From an uncultured Dehalococcoidia bacterium (GTDB taxonomy: Bacteria; Chloroflexota; Dehalococcoidia; Lucifugimonadales; CAJWER01), in assembly GCA_958296115.1 (NCBI GenBank), contig OY282442.1, positions 2,338,943 through 2,402,942 of the forward strand: a stretch of 64,000 nucleotides of DNA. Direction: 5' to 3'. The notes under the pieces were generated by a model. It saw only the letters and a program-made list of their open reading frames with translations. It was not told the origin of the DNA and made no database searches. The position numbers and the translations under genes are program-made. Positions 31,878 through 41,980 of this stretch are shown here, piece after piece; the stretch's first letter is position 1; every line of letters begins with the position of its first letter.

Positions 31878-34800
31878 GTGTTCGACCTCATCATACGGAG
31901 GTTGAGGGCCAACTGGCGGCTGGTAGCGGCTGTCTTCGTGGGCGTTACCGTTGCGAGCAGCTTGGCCGTCGGGGCTCCCGTGTACCTCAATACGCTCAAT
32001 CGCATGAGCCTCGACACGGCCTTCGACCGCGCGTCGGGGCATTTCCTCAGGATGCGGACCTACGTCCCGTTCGTGCCGCTGCGGGAGTCGAGCCTTGGCG
32101 GCGCGGACGAGGCGTTCCACGGCATCCTAGACTCGAACCTGTCGGAGCTCAGCGGGGACGTGGTGCGGCATCTCCGCTCGGCCCCGTTGTTCCTGGGCAC
32201 GCCGGTGTCTCCTCTCACCATCGCGCCCCCTGGTCCGGACTCGCCCAGGGGGTACTTCCAGGTACTCTCGGACGTCGAGTCCCGCGTCAACGTTGTGGAG
32301 GGCAGGGCGGCGAGCGGCAGGATCGAGGAGGGGCCGGGCGGGCTTCTCATGGAGGGCGTAGTTGGGGCGCGGCTCGCGCAGTTCTACCGGCTGGCGGTCG
32401 GCGACATCGTAGTTCTGGCGAGGTCTATAGACCAGCCGGAGCGCATTCGGGTGAGGGTTACGGGGTTCATCGAGCCTATTGACGCGGCCGACCCGTATTG
32501 GCCGCTGGGCGCGAACCTGTTCCGCGTCGGTCCGCGGTCGGACGACTCGGCCTACCAGATCGACAGGGCCGCCGGGCCGGAGGCGGCCCAGCTGTTGGAA
32601 GACGCCGAGGTGCAGACGCAGCTGGGGATATTCGTATCACAGGAGGGGCTGCTCCATACGGTGGGCGAGGTCCTGCCGTCCACGTTCTCGACGATAGACT
32701 ATTACACCCATATCGATAGAGAGGCGCTGAAGCGCAGCAGCCTCGAGGAGTCGCGCGGGTATATCGAGGGATTCGAGGCGGGGCTCGCGGACGAGCTGCC
32801 TGGGGCGTCCGTCTTCACTGGGGTTGCCGACGTGCTGGACGCATTCGAGGAGCGCAGCTTCTTTTCGTCCATACCCTTGCTGCTCCTCTTGGCGGTGATG
32901 CTGCTGGCGGCGCTCTATTACCTGTACATGATGGTGAACTACCTGGTGGAGGCGCGGGCCGACGACGTTGCGTCGCTGCGCACGCGGGGCGCGAGCCTCT
33001 GGCAGCTCTTCCGGGTCTATTCGGTAGAGGGGCTGATATTGGTTGCGATCCCGTCTGTCGCGGCCCCGTTCATGGCGTTGGGAGTGGTGACGATGGCGGG
33101 GCGGCTGCCCTATTTCGACGAGTTCACGGGGCGGGGGTTGCTTCCGGTCGAGTTGAGCTTCACGCCGTTTATCGTGGCGTGGGGAGCCGCGGCGCTCTGC
33201 TTGGTCATATTCGTCGTCCCGGGCGTTTTCGGGGGGCGCGTGGGTCTGATCGCCCAGAAGCTCCGCCTCGCGCGTCCGCCGTCGCTGCCGCTCTTCCAGC
33301 GGCACTACCTGGACCTCGGCCTATTGGCGCTGGGAGGGCTGCTCTTCTGGGAGATACAGGCGCGGGGACAGCTCGTATCCGGCGGACTGTTCGATGACAT
33401 CGAGGTCAACGAGGCGCTGCTGGCGGCCCCCGTGCTGCTGCTGGCGGTGGTGGCTCTGCTGTTCATGAGGGTCTTTCCGCTGCTGGTGCGGTTCATAGGC
33501 GGCGAGTCCCCGGCCCTCGTCCACGTTTGGACATCGGCAACCCTGCTCGTTCTGGCCGCCGTCGTCGTAGTACGCGAGATCAGGGTAGAGTACTCACTCG
33601 ATTGGCTGCCACAGGCGGCGGTCCTGGCGGGATTCGCGGCGGCCTACGCAGTGGCGAACGGCGCCCGTAGGTGGTCTGTCCGGCTGTCCGCCGCGGGCGT
33701 GGAGCTGGCGCTCGCCGGCCTGTTCGTCTGGCTGGAACGGCCTTCGCCGGGCAGCCTGATGTTTGTTCCATCGGCGCTTCTTGCGATGGTTGTCCCCTTG
33801 CAGGCGGCTTACTGGGGCTTCAGGTCGCTTGCCAGGGTCGCGCCTATCGGCGTATCCATGACGCTGCTGCGCATGGCCCGCGACCCGCTCCAGTACACCT
33901 GGATGATGTTGTTGCTCGTGATGCTGACCGGCCTCGGCGTCCTCTCGACCACGGTGGGGGCGACTCTGGGGGTCAGCCAGGAGGAGCAGGTCTTCTACGA
34001 CCTAGCCGCCGACATACACGTTACGAGGGTGGCGCCGCCCGTGCAGATGGGGCACAGGGAATACAAGGCGCATCTTGCGGATATCCCGGAGATTCAGGAC
34101 GTCGCGCTTGGGCACCGGACGCTGGGTGAGGTAGGCGAGACCGCGTCGAAGACACTGTTCCCGTTCTTGGCTATCGAGTCCGAGTCGTTCGCGCGGGTAG
34201 CGTGGTTCAGGGACGATTTCTCGGACCGCCCCCTCGCGGGGCTGATGGAGGGCCTGCGAGCGGGCGGCGCGCCGGTCTCCATGACGATGCCCGAGGATGC
34301 CACTGGCATCGGGGTATGGGTCAAGCCGGAGCGCCCGTATCCGTCGATCTTCGTGATGATGTCGGTAGAGGACAGCAACGGCATCATAGAGACCCTGAAT
34401 CTTGGCGCGGTTGGCGAGGAGGATTGGCAGCTGCTGTCCACGGGGCTGCCGCGAGAGATGCAGCCTCCCATAAACCTGCTGTCGTTCCAGGTGTTCGAGT
34501 TCGTGCATGGACCCTCCGGCACACCCGGCTCGGTCATGATAGACAACCTGTTCGCGGCTATGCCGGAGGGGGATCCGGTCGTCTTGGAGGACTTCGAGGG
34601 TCGGCTCGACTGGTCGCCCTTCAGGGTGTCTTTGTCGGCCAGCGACGCCGTTGCCGCCGCGCCGGATACGACGTTCCCTGGACGGCAGGCCCTGCTATAC
34701 CGTTTCAGCAAGGATACCGACTTCGGGATGCGCGGCATTCACAGGCTGTCCGAAGATGGGCGGATTCCCGTTATAGTGAACGACCTCTTCGCGGATTCGA

Positions 34801-35549
34801 CAGGGATCCGGGTGGGGGACTCTTTCGTGGCGACGATAACCAGTCGGAAATTTCCCGTCATCGTCCGCGACGTGGTGGACTACTTCCCGACACTGGCGCC
34901 CGAAGGGGTCGGGTTCATGATAGGCGAGATGGGGACCTTCCTGCGCTACATCAACATGATAGGCCCCGGCCTGCGGTTCACACCCAACGAGATATTCGCG
35001 TCGTCCGCTCTCGATGGCCAGGGCGGAGCGATAGCCGGGATGCAGCGGATGGACATCACCCCGGACCAGGTCGAGAGCGCAGGCCAGCGGCTCGCCGCGG
35101 CGCGGGTGGATCCGCTGGTGATAGCCGGGTGGAAGCTGATGGTTCTTATCTCGGTGGGCCTGATAGTCCTGCTGGCGGGCATAGGATACGCCGTGTACAT
35201 CCTGATGTTCACCATCCGCTCCCGAAGCGAGATGGGAACCCTCCAGGCGATAGGGTTGACGCGCGGGCAGCTAATGGGGCTTCTCAGCTTGGAGCACGTC
35301 GCCATCGTCCTCATCGGCCTAGCTCTGGGCAGCTGGGCCGGGTTCCAGATGAGCCGCATCATGGTCTCGACGTTGGCGGTTACGGAGACGGGAGACCCTG
35401 TTATCCCGCCCTTCGTCCTCAGTACCCAGTGGGGATTCATGGCGCCTGCGTATGCCGCGCTGGTCGGGCTGATAGCGCTGGCTCTGCTTGCGGCGCATCG
35501 GGCGGCAAGCCGGATGAGGTTGGGCGAAGTATCGAGAATGGAGGTCTGA
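31878..35549 (+). CDS. Giant FtsX-type ABC transporter permease
   Basis: 1223 residues from the GTG at 31878 (TTG at 31854 possible). An N-terminal helix (LVAAVFVGVTVASSLAVGAP) is followed by a large periplasmic-type domain. A first FtsX core lies around residues 340-440 (LLLLLAVMLLAALYYLYMMV), with more helices to about 700. A second soluble domain of about 400 residues follows, then a C-terminal FtsX core (VLLAGIGYAVYILMFTIRSRSEMGTLQAIGL). The layout matches MacB/LolE-like exporters doubled in one chain. No ATPase gene is adjacent. Substrate is probably a lipid, lipoprotein or peptide. Confidence 0.88.
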   Translation: MFDLIIRRLRANWRLVAAVFVGVTVASSLAVGAPVYLNTLNRMSLDTAFDRASGHFLRMRTYVPFVPLRESSLGGADEAFHGILDSNLSELSGDVVRHLRSAPLFLGTPVSPLTIAPPGPDSPRGYFQVLSDVESRVNVVEGRAASGRIEEGPGGLLMEGVVGARLAQFYRLAVGDIVVLARSIDQPERIRVRVTGFIEPIDAADPYWPLGANLFRVGPRSDDSAYQIDRAAGPEAAQLLEDAEVQTQLGIFVSQEGLLHTVGEVLPSTFSTIDYYTHIDREALKRSSLEESRGYIEGFEAGLADELPGASVFTGVADVLDAFEERSFFSSIPLLLLLAVMLLAALYYLYMMVNYLVEARADDVASLRTRGASLWQLFRVYSVEGLILVAIPSVAAPFMALGVVTMAGRLPYFDEFTGRGLLPVELSFTPFIVAWGAAALCLVIFVVPGVFGGRVGLIAQKLRLARPPSLPLFQRHYLDLGLLALGGLLFWEIQARGQLVSGGLFDDIEVNEALLAAPVLLLAVVALLFMRVFPLLVRFIGGESPALVHVWTSATLLVLAAVVVVREIRVEYSLDWLPQAAVLAGFAAAYAVANGARRWSVRLSAAGVELALAGLFVWLERPSPGSLMFVPSALLAMVVPLQAAYWGFRSLARVAPIGVSMTLLRMARDPLQYTWMMLLLVMLTGLGVLSTTVGATLGVSQEEQVFYDLAADIHVTRVAPPVQMGHREYKAHLADIPEIQDVALGHRTLGEVGETASKTLFPFLAIESESFARVAWFRDDFSDRPLAGLMEGLRAGGAPVSMTMPEDATGIGVWVKPERPYPSIFVMMSVEDSNGIIETLNLGAVGEEDWQLLSTGLPREMQPPINLLSFQVFEFVHGPSGTPGSVMIDNLFAAMPEGDPVVLEDFEGRLDWSPFRVSLSASDAVAAAPDTTFPGRQALLYRFSKDTDFGMRGIHRLSEDGRIPVIVNDLFADSTGIRVGDSFVATITSRKFPVIVRDVVDYFPTLAPEGVGFMIGEMGTFLRYINMIGPGLRFTPNEIFASSALDGQGGAIAGMQRMDITPDQVESAGQRLAAARVDPLVIAGWKLMVLISVGLIVLLAGIGYAVYILMFTIRSRSEMGTLQAIGLTRGQLMGLLSLEHVAIVLIGLALGSWAGFQMSRIMVSTLAVTETGDPVIPPFVLSTQWGFMAPAYAALVGLIALALLAAHRAASRMRLGEVSRMEV

Positions 35550-35575
35550 CGGGCGCCTGGCGTCTCAGCCCCAGG

Positions 35576-36358
35576 TCAGTACGACGAGTACCCGCCGTCC
35601 ACCGGAATGGCCGCGCCCGTAACGTAGGCGGCTGCGTCGCTGGCGAGGAAGACGGCCAGCCCCGCCAGGTCAGAGGGCTCGCCCCACCTTCCGGCCGGGA
35701 TGCGGCGGTTGATGAAATCGAGGCGCTCTGCGTTGTCCGGATTCGTCCAGTACGCGCCCGTGAGGTCCGTCCTGATCCACCCCGGCAGGACCGCGTTGAC
35801 CCGGATGCCGTCCTTGGCCCATGCGACAGCGAGGCTGCGCGTCAGCTGCACGACGCCGCCTTTGCTTGCCGAATATGACGACACCCAGTCGCTGCCGAAG
35901 ATAGACGTCATCGAGCCGATGTTGACGACGCTGCCGCCGCCGGCCGCGAGCATGCGCGAATAGACCGCGCGGGCGCATAGGAACGCGCCCTTGAGGTTGA
36001 TGTCCAGGACGCGGTCCCACTCGTCGGCGGTGTACTCCTGGGGCGGCTTGCGTATGGCAATGCCGGCGTTGTTCACCAAGACGTCGAGCCCGCCGAACCT
36101 GCTCGCGGCGGCGGCAACGGCGTCGGCGACCGAGCTCTCATCGGCGACGTCGATGGCCAGGCCGATGACATCCGCGCCAAGTCCCGACAAGGTCTCCACG
36201 GCGCGCTCCGTCTTCGATTCGTCGCGGCCGGCCAGGGCCACGGACGCGCCGGCCTCCGCAAGCCCCCTGGCCATGCCGAGCCCGATGCCGCCGTTGCCAC
36301 CGGTCACCAACGCGGCTCGCCCTGATAGGTCGAACATGCCTTCAGAGCGCATTTGCAT
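35576..36358 (-). CDS. Short-chain dehydrogenase/reductase
   Basis: 260 residues (253 if started at the internal ATG before FDLSGRAAL). It is a classical SDR: TGGNGGIGLGMARGL cofactor loop, NNAGIAI, the catalytic Ser in NIGSMTSIFG and YSASKGGVVQL for Tyr and Lys, then VNAVLPGWIRTDLT. The AGRDES after beta-2 favours NADP. Best general match is gluconate 5-dehydrogenase or 3-oxoacyl-ACP-reductase-like enzymes; the substrate is unknown. It is convergent with the FtsX permease gene and divergent from glmS. Confidence 0.9.
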   Translation of the reverse strand: MQMRSEGMFDLSGRAALVTGGNGGIGLGMARGLAEAGASVALAGRDESKTERAVETLSGLGADVIGLAIDVADESSVADAVAAAASRFGGLDVLVNNAGIAIRKPPQEYTADEWDRVLDINLKGAFLCARAVYSRMLAAGGGSVVNIGSMTSIFGSDWVSSYSASKGGVVQLTRSLAVAWAKDGIRVNAVLPGWIRTDLTGAYWTNPDNAERLDFINRRIPAGRWGEPSDLAGLAVFLASDAAAYVTGAAIPVDGGYSSY

Positions 36359-36523
36359 GATATTGAACTCGTGTTAGACTTCGGTCTGTGAGCGCGTTGG
36401 ACACAGCCAGATCCACCCAACTACCGGGCGAATAGTGTTGCGCCGCGCCCGCGCCGGCGGGCAGTGTACTATACTTTCTCCGGCGGACGCGAATGAATCG
36501 GTAACCGGGAGAGTCGCGGCGGC

Positions 36524-38368
36524 ATGTGCGGAATCATAGGCTATACGGGACGCAAGGCGGCGGCTCCAATACTGCTCGACGGGCTGTCCAAGCTCGAGTA
36601 CCGCGGCTACGACAGCGCAGGCATCGCGGTAATGAGCCCCTCGGGCGAGATGTCGCCGCGGAAATCCCAGGGCAAGCTCGCGGCCCTCGTCGAGACCCTG
36701 GCAGACCGGATGCCCGAGGGGCGCACAGGCATCGGTCATACGCGGTGGGCAACCCACGGCGGCCCAACCAGCGACAACGCCCACCCGCATACCGACTGCT
36801 TGAACGAGGTCGCCGTCGTACACAACGGCATCGTCGAGAACTTCGTGGAGCTGCGGGAGGAGCTCGAGTCCGAGGGCCACGTCTTCTCGTCCGAGACCGA
36901 CAGCGAGTGCATCCCCCACCTGCTCGAGTCCTACATATCCCAGGAGATGCCACTGGAAGAGGCGGCGCGAAAGACGGCCGGCCGGATTCGAGGCGCGCAC
37001 GCGGTCGTGGCGGCCTCCAGGCGAGACCCGAATAAGCTTGTCGCGTTCAGACAGGGCAACGCCGGCGGCATCGTCGTCGGATACGGCGACCGCGAGATGT
37101 TCGTTGCAAGCGACCTGCCCGCGCTGCTCCCTTACACGAGTAGCGTCGCATACCTAGCGGGAGGGGAGGCCGTGGTCGTTACGCCCGAGGATGCCCGCTA
37201 CATGGATCTGGATGGAGGCGAAGTCCACAAGACGGTCACCTCCGTTCCATACGACCCTGTAACAGCCGTCAAGGGCGAGTACAAGCACTTCATGCTGAAG
37301 GAAATTCACGAGCAGCCCGAGGTCGCGCTGGACGCGATGCGGGGCAGGGTGTCCTTCGATAGGCACACCATAGACTTGGACGGCTTCCCGCTCACCCATG
37401 AGGAGGTGAGGCGGCTGAAGCGGGTCGTGCTCATCGGCATGGGAACGAGTATGCACGCGGCAATGGTGGGCCGATACTGGATCGAGTCCCTCGCCAGGGT
37501 TCAGGCCGAGTCCGACAACTCCTCGGAGTTCCGCTACCGAGACCCGGTCATCGGAGACGACACGCTGGTCGTGTCGGTCTGCCAGTCCGGCGAGACCGCC
37601 GACACTCTCGCGGCCATGGGCGAGGCGTCGCTAAAGGGCGCGCGCCAGGTAACACTGTGCAACTACGAGGGCACCCAGGCTACGCGCATCGCCGACGGCA
37701 CCATCTACATCCGCTCCGGCCTGGAGATTGGGGTGGCCGGCAGCAAGACCTTCACGTGCTCTCTCCTGTCCCTGTACATGCTCGCCCTCCATCTCGGCGT
37801 AGTGCGGGGCGTCCTGGACGAGCGCGACATGCGCCGGCATATAGACGAGCTTGCCCAGCTGCCTCACATGCTTGGGACCCAGCTTGCGGACGAGGGCATA
37901 TACGCGCGGCTCGCCCGGAAGTACGCGCGGCGCCCGGATTTCCTATACCTGGGCCGCGGCATCGAGTACCCGCTCGCCATGGAAGGCGCGCTGAAGCTGA
38001 AGGAGATCAGCTACATACACGCCGAGGGCTACCCCGCCGGCGAGATGAAACACGGCCCCATATCGCTGATAGACGAGAACATGCCCGTCGTAGCCCTCAT
38101 TCCCCAGGACGCCCTCTACGAGAAGATGCTGAGCAACGTCAACGAGGCCGCCGCCCGCGGCGGGAAGGTGGTCGCGGTAGCCACCGAGGGCGACTCCCAC
38201 GTCGCCAGCCTCGCCGCAGACGTCATCTACGTCCCGCGGGCCTCCTCGACGCTCACCCCGCTCCTCATGGCGATCCCGATGCAGCTCTTGGCCTACCACA
38301 TCGCCGTCAGGCGAGGCGCCGACGTGGACCAGCCCCGCAACCTCGCCAAGTCCGTGACAGTGGAGTAG
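36524..38368 (+). CDS. glmS: Glutamine--fructose-6-phosphate aminotransferase
   Basis: 614 residues, full length. Cys2 after the start Met is the glutaminase nucleophile (CGIIGYTG), with YRGYDSAGIAV, HTRWATHGGP and ETDSECIPHLL completing the N-terminal domain. Two SIS domains follow (VVLIGMGTSMHAAMVGRYW, SVCQSGETADTLAAM, EGYPAGEMKHGPISLID). It makes glucosamine-6-phosphate for cell-wall and glycan precursors. A TATACT box about 50 bases upstream is the likely -10 element. No glmS ribozyme-like leader is visible in the 165-base intergenic region. Confidence 0.97.
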   Translation: MCGIIGYTGRKAAAPILLDGLSKLEYRGYDSAGIAVMSPSGEMSPRKSQGKLAALVETLADRMPEGRTGIGHTRWATHGGPTSDNAHPHTDCLNEVAVVHNGIVENFVELREELESEGHVFSSETDSECIPHLLESYISQEMPLEEAARKTAGRIRGAHAVVAASRRDPNKLVAFRQGNAGGIVVGYGDREMFVASDLPALLPYTSSVAYLAGGEAVVVTPEDARYMDLDGGEVHKTVTSVPYDPVTAVKGEYKHFMLKEIHEQPEVALDAMRGRVSFDRHTIDLDGFPLTHEEVRRLKRVVLIGMGTSMHAAMVGRYWIESLARVQAESDNSSEFRYRDPVIGDDTLVVSVCQSGETADTLAAMGEASLKGARQVTLCNYEGTQATRIADGTIYIRSGLEIGVAGSKTFTCSLLSLYMLALHLGVVRGVLDERDMRRHIDELAQLPHMLGTQLADEGIYARLARKYARRPDFLYLGRGIEYPLAMEGALKLKEISYIHAEGYPAGEMKHGPISLIDENMPVVALIPQDALYEKMLSNVNEAAARGGKVVAVATEGDSHVASLAADVIYVPRASSTLTPLLMAIPMQLLAYHIAVRRGADVDQPRNLAKSVTVE

Positions 38369-38515
38369 GGGACGGAGGCTGGCTCCTCTGAATTTGACGC
38401 GTGGGCCTGGGTTCCAGCGGGGACGAGCGCAACGAGTGCATACCTGCTGGCGGCTATGCTATACTTGCACTCGGCCCGCGCGGGCCGGATTTTCGTAGGA
38501 CGAGGCAGGCTCTAC

Positions 38516-39367
38516 ATGGTGCAGCAGGTCGTCGAGCAAGAAGCGGTGCAGGCCCCTGGACCGCCACAGATCTCAATGAAGTCGCTCTTGGAGGCGGGTG
38601 TCCACTTCGGACACCAGAAGCGCCGCTGGAACCCCAAGATGAGGCAGTACATCTTCGCCCAGCGCAACGGCATCCACATCATTGACCTGCAGCAGACCCT
38701 CCAGTACCTCGAACGCGCCTCGGCGTTCATCGAGGATACCGTCGTGGAGGGCAAGAAGGTGATATTCGTCGGGACCAAGAAGCAGGCGTCCGACACCATC
38801 GAGTCCGAGGCCAAGCGCAGCGGCGCGTACTACATCAACACCAGGTGGCTTGGCGGCACCCTGACGAACTTCACCACCATCCAGGCGCGAATAGACTACC
38901 TCGTCCAGCTCGAAGCCATGAAGGGCAAGGGCGAATTCGCTCTCCGCACCAAGAGGGAAGCTCTCAAGCTCGACGACTCCATCACGCGGCTGAACAGGTA
39001 CCTGGGCGGGATCAAGGAGATGACGGAGATGCCGGGGGCCCTGTTCGTAATCGACGTAGGCAAGGAGGCTATCGCCGTCGCAGAGGCAAGGCGCGTCGGC
39101 GTGCCCATTGTGGCGTTGGTGGACACCGACTGCGACCCGACCCTCATCGACTACCCGATACCTGGCAACGACGATGCCATCAGGTCCATCAGGCTCGTCA
39201 CGACGAAGATAGCGGACGCGGTCGTCGAGGGCGTGAACCGGCGCGCCGCCGCAGAGGCCGAGAGCGCCCAGGGAGAATCCGACCTCCCCGAGGCTCCACA
39301 GCTCGCCGAGGACCAGCCGCCCGCTCCGGACGCCGGCGACTCCAGCTTGACAACCCAAGAGGAATAG
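38516..39367 (+). CDS. rpsB: 30S ribosomal protein S2
   Basis: 283 residues from the ATG at 38516; the longer frame from 38456 includes the promoter region. Core motifs are [52 protein letters not shown] and [12 protein letters not shown]. Both ends are extended: about 24 residues before the usual start, and an acidic, proline-rich tail of about 40 after it. It is a small-subunit protein binding 16S rRNA and needed for S1 docking. First gene of the rpsB-to-ispG run; tsf starts 2 bases after its stop. A TATACT box near 38458 may be its promoter. Confidence 0.97.
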   Translation: MVQQVVEQEAVQAPGPPQISMKSLLEAGVHFGHQKRRWNPKMRQYIFAQRNGIHIIDLQQTLQYLERASAFIEDTVVEGKKVIFVGTKKQASDTIESEAKRSGAYYINTRWLGGTLTNFTTIQARIDYLVQLEAMKGKGEFALRTKREALKLDDSITRLNRYLGGIKEMTEMPGALFVIDVGKEAIAVAEARRVGVPIVALVDTDCDPTLIDYPIPGNDDAIRSIRLVTTKIADAVVEGVNRRAAAEAESAQGESDLPEAPQLAEDQPPAPDAGDSSLTTQEE

Positions 39368-39369
39368 AA

Positions 39370-39873
39370 TTGACAATCACTGTCGAAGCGATCAAGGCCC
39401 TCAGAGACATGACCGGGGCTGGAATAATGGACTCCAAGCGCGCCCTAGAAGCGGCCGGTGGAGATGTCGAGGCCGCCCAGGGAATCCTCAGGGAGAAGGG
39501 CATAGCTTCGGCTGCCAAGAAGGCGTCGAGAGCGACCAACGAGGGGCTCGTAGAATCGTACATCCATAGCGGCGGCAGGATCGGGGCCATCGTCGAGCTC
39601 AATTGCGAGACCGACTTCGTGGCGCGCACCAGCGACCTCAAGAGCCTGGCCCATGACGTGGCTATGCAGGTAGCGGCCATGGCGCCCAAGTACGTGTACG
39701 AGGATGAAGCGCCCGAAGACGAAGACGCCAGCCCCGAACAGGTCTGCCTGCTCAGCCAGCCTTTCATCAGGAACAACGAGCTCACCGTGCAGGACATCGT
39801 GAACGAGACGATCGCCAAGGTTGGCGAGAACGTCAGGGTCCGCAGGTTCTCTAGGTTCTCCCTCGGGGAGTAG
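39370..39873 (+). CDS. tsf: Elongation factor Ts (short form)
   Basis: 167 residues from a TTG two bases after the rpsB stop, with AGAGGA as ribosome site. [24 protein letters not shown] is the UBA-like EF-Tu contact, and [13 protein letters not shown] is the core exchange motif. E. coli EF-Ts has 283 residues; this one lacks the second core half and coiled coil, as in Thermus and many Chloroflexota. It catalyses GDP release from EF-Tu. Translation is probably coupled to rpsB. Confidence 0.95.
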   Translation: MTITVEAIKALRDMTGAGIMDSKRALEAAGGDVEAAQGILREKGIASAAKKASRATNEGLVESYIHSGGRIGAIVELNCETDFVARTSDLKSLAHDVAMQVAAMAPKYVYEDEAPEDEDASPEQVCLLSQPFIRNNELTVQDIVNETIAKVGENVRVRRFSRFSLGE

Positions 39874-39877
39874 CGGT

Positions 39878-40618
39878 TTGGCCGAGGACGGCGCACAGTA
39901 CGCGAGGGTGCTGCTCAAGCTCAGCGGCGAGGCGTTCAAGGGAAGGCAGGGCCACAGCCTGGACCCCAACGCCGTCGAATACATGGCCCGTGAGATAGTC
40001 AGCGCCAGGGAGATGGGCGTCGAGCTCGGAGTCGTGGTCGGCGGCGGGAACATCTGGAGAGGCGCAGAGGCCGAGATGGGCGGGATGGACAGGGCGACCG
40101 CGGACTACGCCGGAATGCTCGCCACGGTCATCAACTCCCTGGCGTTGCAGGATGCTCTCGAAAGGCGCTTTGGCATCGCCACTCGCACGCTCTCCGCCAT
40201 CAACATCCAGGAAGTCGCCGAGCCGTACATTCGGCGTCGGGCCATCAGGCATCTCGAGAAGGGCCGCGTCGTGATATTCGCCGCCGGCATTGGCAACCCC
40301 TTCATGACGACCGACACGGCCGCCGCGCTCAGGGCGGTCGAGATAGACGCGGCGCTCCTACTCATGGCCAAGCATCATGTCGATGGGATATACGCCTCAG
40401 ACCCCAACGTTCACTCGGACGCCCCCAAATACGACTTCATCTCGTACAGGGATGCTATCGGGCAGCGCCTGGAGGTGATGGACGCCACGGCGTTCGCTCT
40501 TTGCGAGGAGAACAGGCTCCCCATCGTCGTCTTCGACCTATTCGAAGAGGGGAGCATCCGCCGAATCATCAAGGGCCAGCGGCTCGGCACCATGGTGGCG
40601 GAGGCCAGGCCGGCATGA
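39878..40618 (+). CDS. pyrH: UMP kinase
   Basis: 246 residues from a TTG at 39878, 4 bases after tsf, with GGGGAG as ribosome site. The amino-acid-kinase fold shows [44 protein letters not shown], and the UTP/GTP-effector region [35 protein letters not shown] closes the active site. It phosphorylates UMP to UDP. It is in the conserved translation/lipid operon between tsf and frr. Confidence 0.96.
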   Translation: MAEDGAQYARVLLKLSGEAFKGRQGHSLDPNAVEYMAREIVSAREMGVELGVVVGGGNIWRGAEAEMGGMDRATADYAGMLATVINSLALQDALERRFGIATRTLSAINIQEVAEPYIRRRAIRHLEKGRVVIFAAGIGNPFMTTDTAAALRAVEIDAALLLMAKHHVDGIYASDPNVHSDAPKYDFISYRDAIGQRLEVMDATAFALCEENRLPIVVFDLFEEGSIRRIIKGQRLGTMVAEARPA

Positions 40619-40654
40619 TATTTCTCATAGTCAACCCGCAGGAGGCGTGAACCC

Positions 40655-41218
40655 ATGGCGGACGAACAGGAAATCCTGGCCGACGCGCAAGACAGGATGC
40701 AGAAATCCGTAGATGCGCTCACACGCGAGCTGAACGTCGTGCGCACGGGCCGCGCCAGCCCCGTGCTGGTCGAGAACCTGGTGGTGGACTATTACGGGAC
40801 ATCCATGCCTCTGAACCAGCTTGCGTCCATATCGATCCCCGAAGCTCGCACCCTCCAGATCGAGCCTTGGGACAAGAATGCCCTTGCAGAGGTCGAGCGG
40901 AGCATCCTCAAGTCTGACCTGGGACTCGTCCCGAACAACGACGGCGCGATAATACGGATAAACATACCAGCGCTCACCGAGGAGCGCCGCCGTGACCTCG
41001 TGAAGCTGGTGGGCCGGAAGCTCGAGGACGCGCACGTCGCGGTCCGCAACATCAGGCGCGACGGCCTTACCGGCATCCGCCGCCTTGAGAAGGACAAGGC
41101 TATCTCGCAGGACGACGGCCGCCGAGTCCATGATCAGATCCAGGACCTGACCGACGCTTTCATCGCGAGGATGGACGGCATGGCCAGGGACAAGCAAGCC
41201 GAAGTGATGGAGGTCTAG
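40655..41218 (+). CDS. frr: Ribosome recycling factor
   Basis: 187 residues, standard length. RMQKSVDALTRELNVVRTGRASPVLVENL forms helix 1, the beta domain has GTSMPLNQLASISIPEARTL, and helices 2-3 have LTEERRRDLVKLVGRKLEDA. With EF-G it splits post-termination ribosomes. AGGAGG lies 7 bases before the ATG. The 36 bases after pyrH hold only this ribosome site. Confidence 0.97.
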   Translation: MADEQEILADAQDRMQKSVDALTRELNVVRTGRASPVLVENLVVDYYGTSMPLNQLASISIPEARTLQIEPWDKNALAEVERSILKSDLGLVPNNDGAIIRINIPALTEERRRDLVKLVGRKLEDAHVAVRNIRRDGLTGIRRLEKDKAISQDDGRRVHDQIQDLTDAFIARMDGMARDKQAEVMEV

Positions 41219-41226
41219 CCGACCCT

Positions 41227-41976
41227 GTGTCCACCTCGCAGGACACCAGGGGCGAGACGCTTGCCGATCCGCCCGTTCACGTAGCCATCATCATGGACGG
41301 CAACGGGCGCTGGGCGGAGGAGCGAGGTCTCACGAGGCCAGAAGGCCATGCCGCGGGGTTGGACAACATACGGCGCATCGTCAGGTTCTTCGCGGGGCGC
41401 GGGGTGAAGTACCTCACGCTGTTCGCCTTCTCGACCGAGAACTGGGAGCGCCCAAACGACGAGGTCGAATCCCTGATAGGTCTGCTGGGGCAGGCCCTGC
41501 GGGACGAGACGCTGCCACTCCACGAGGAGGGCATTCGCATCAACCATCTGGGGCGTCTCGACAGGCTGCCCGACGCCCTACGCAGGGCCATACGCGAGAG
41601 CGTCGAGCTGACCAGGCATAACGACCGAATGACGCTGAGCGTGGCATACGATTACGGGAGCCGCTCCGAGATAGTGAACGCGGTCCGGGCGATAGTGGCG
41701 GATGGACTGCTTCCGCACAGCATAAGCGAGGAGGTCATGGCCCGCTACCTGTACACGAGTTGCCTGCCGGACCCCGACCTCGTGGTCCGCACGGGGGGTG
41801 AGATGAGGCTGAGCAACTTCCTGCTGTGGCAGGCCGCCTACGCGGAGTTCTACAGCGCCAGCGCCTGGTGGCCCGACTTCGACGAGGCGGAGGCGGCGAA
41901 GGCCCTGGACGCATACAGCCGGCGACGGCGGCGCTACGGCAGGCTTGCCCCAGGCGAGACCCGCGGCAACCGATAA
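41227..41976 (+). CDS. uppS: Isoprenyl transferase (undecaprenyl diphosphate synthase)
   Basis: 249 residues from a GTG 8 bases after frr. HVAIIMDGNGRWAEERGL carries the catalytic Asp, followed by GHAAGLDNIRRIVRF, TLFAFSTENWERP and the C-terminal DLVVRTGGEMRLSNFLLWQ. It is a cis-prenyltransferase that makes the lipid carrier for cell-wall and glycan units. It directly precedes cdsA by 4 bases, as in most bacteria. Confidence 0.95.
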   Translation: MSTSQDTRGETLADPPVHVAIIMDGNGRWAEERGLTRPEGHAAGLDNIRRIVRFFAGRGVKYLTLFAFSTENWERPNDEVESLIGLLGQALRDETLPLHEEGIRINHLGRLDRLPDALRRAIRESVELTRHNDRMTLSVAYDYGSRSEIVNAVRAIVADGLLPHSISEEVMARYLYTSCLPDPDLVVRTGGEMRLSNFLLWQAAYAEFYSASAWWPDFDEAEAAKALDAYSRRRRRYGRLAPGETRGNR

Positions 41977-41980
41977 CGCC

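Noticed and set aside
34202-35878. 558-codon ORF overlapping the FtsX permease
   Set aside because: It is an Arg-rich alternative frame of the permease gene with no known domain.
36359-36523. glmS ribozyme upstream of glmS
   Set aside because: The 165-base region has none of the conserved ribozyme core and is shorter than needed.
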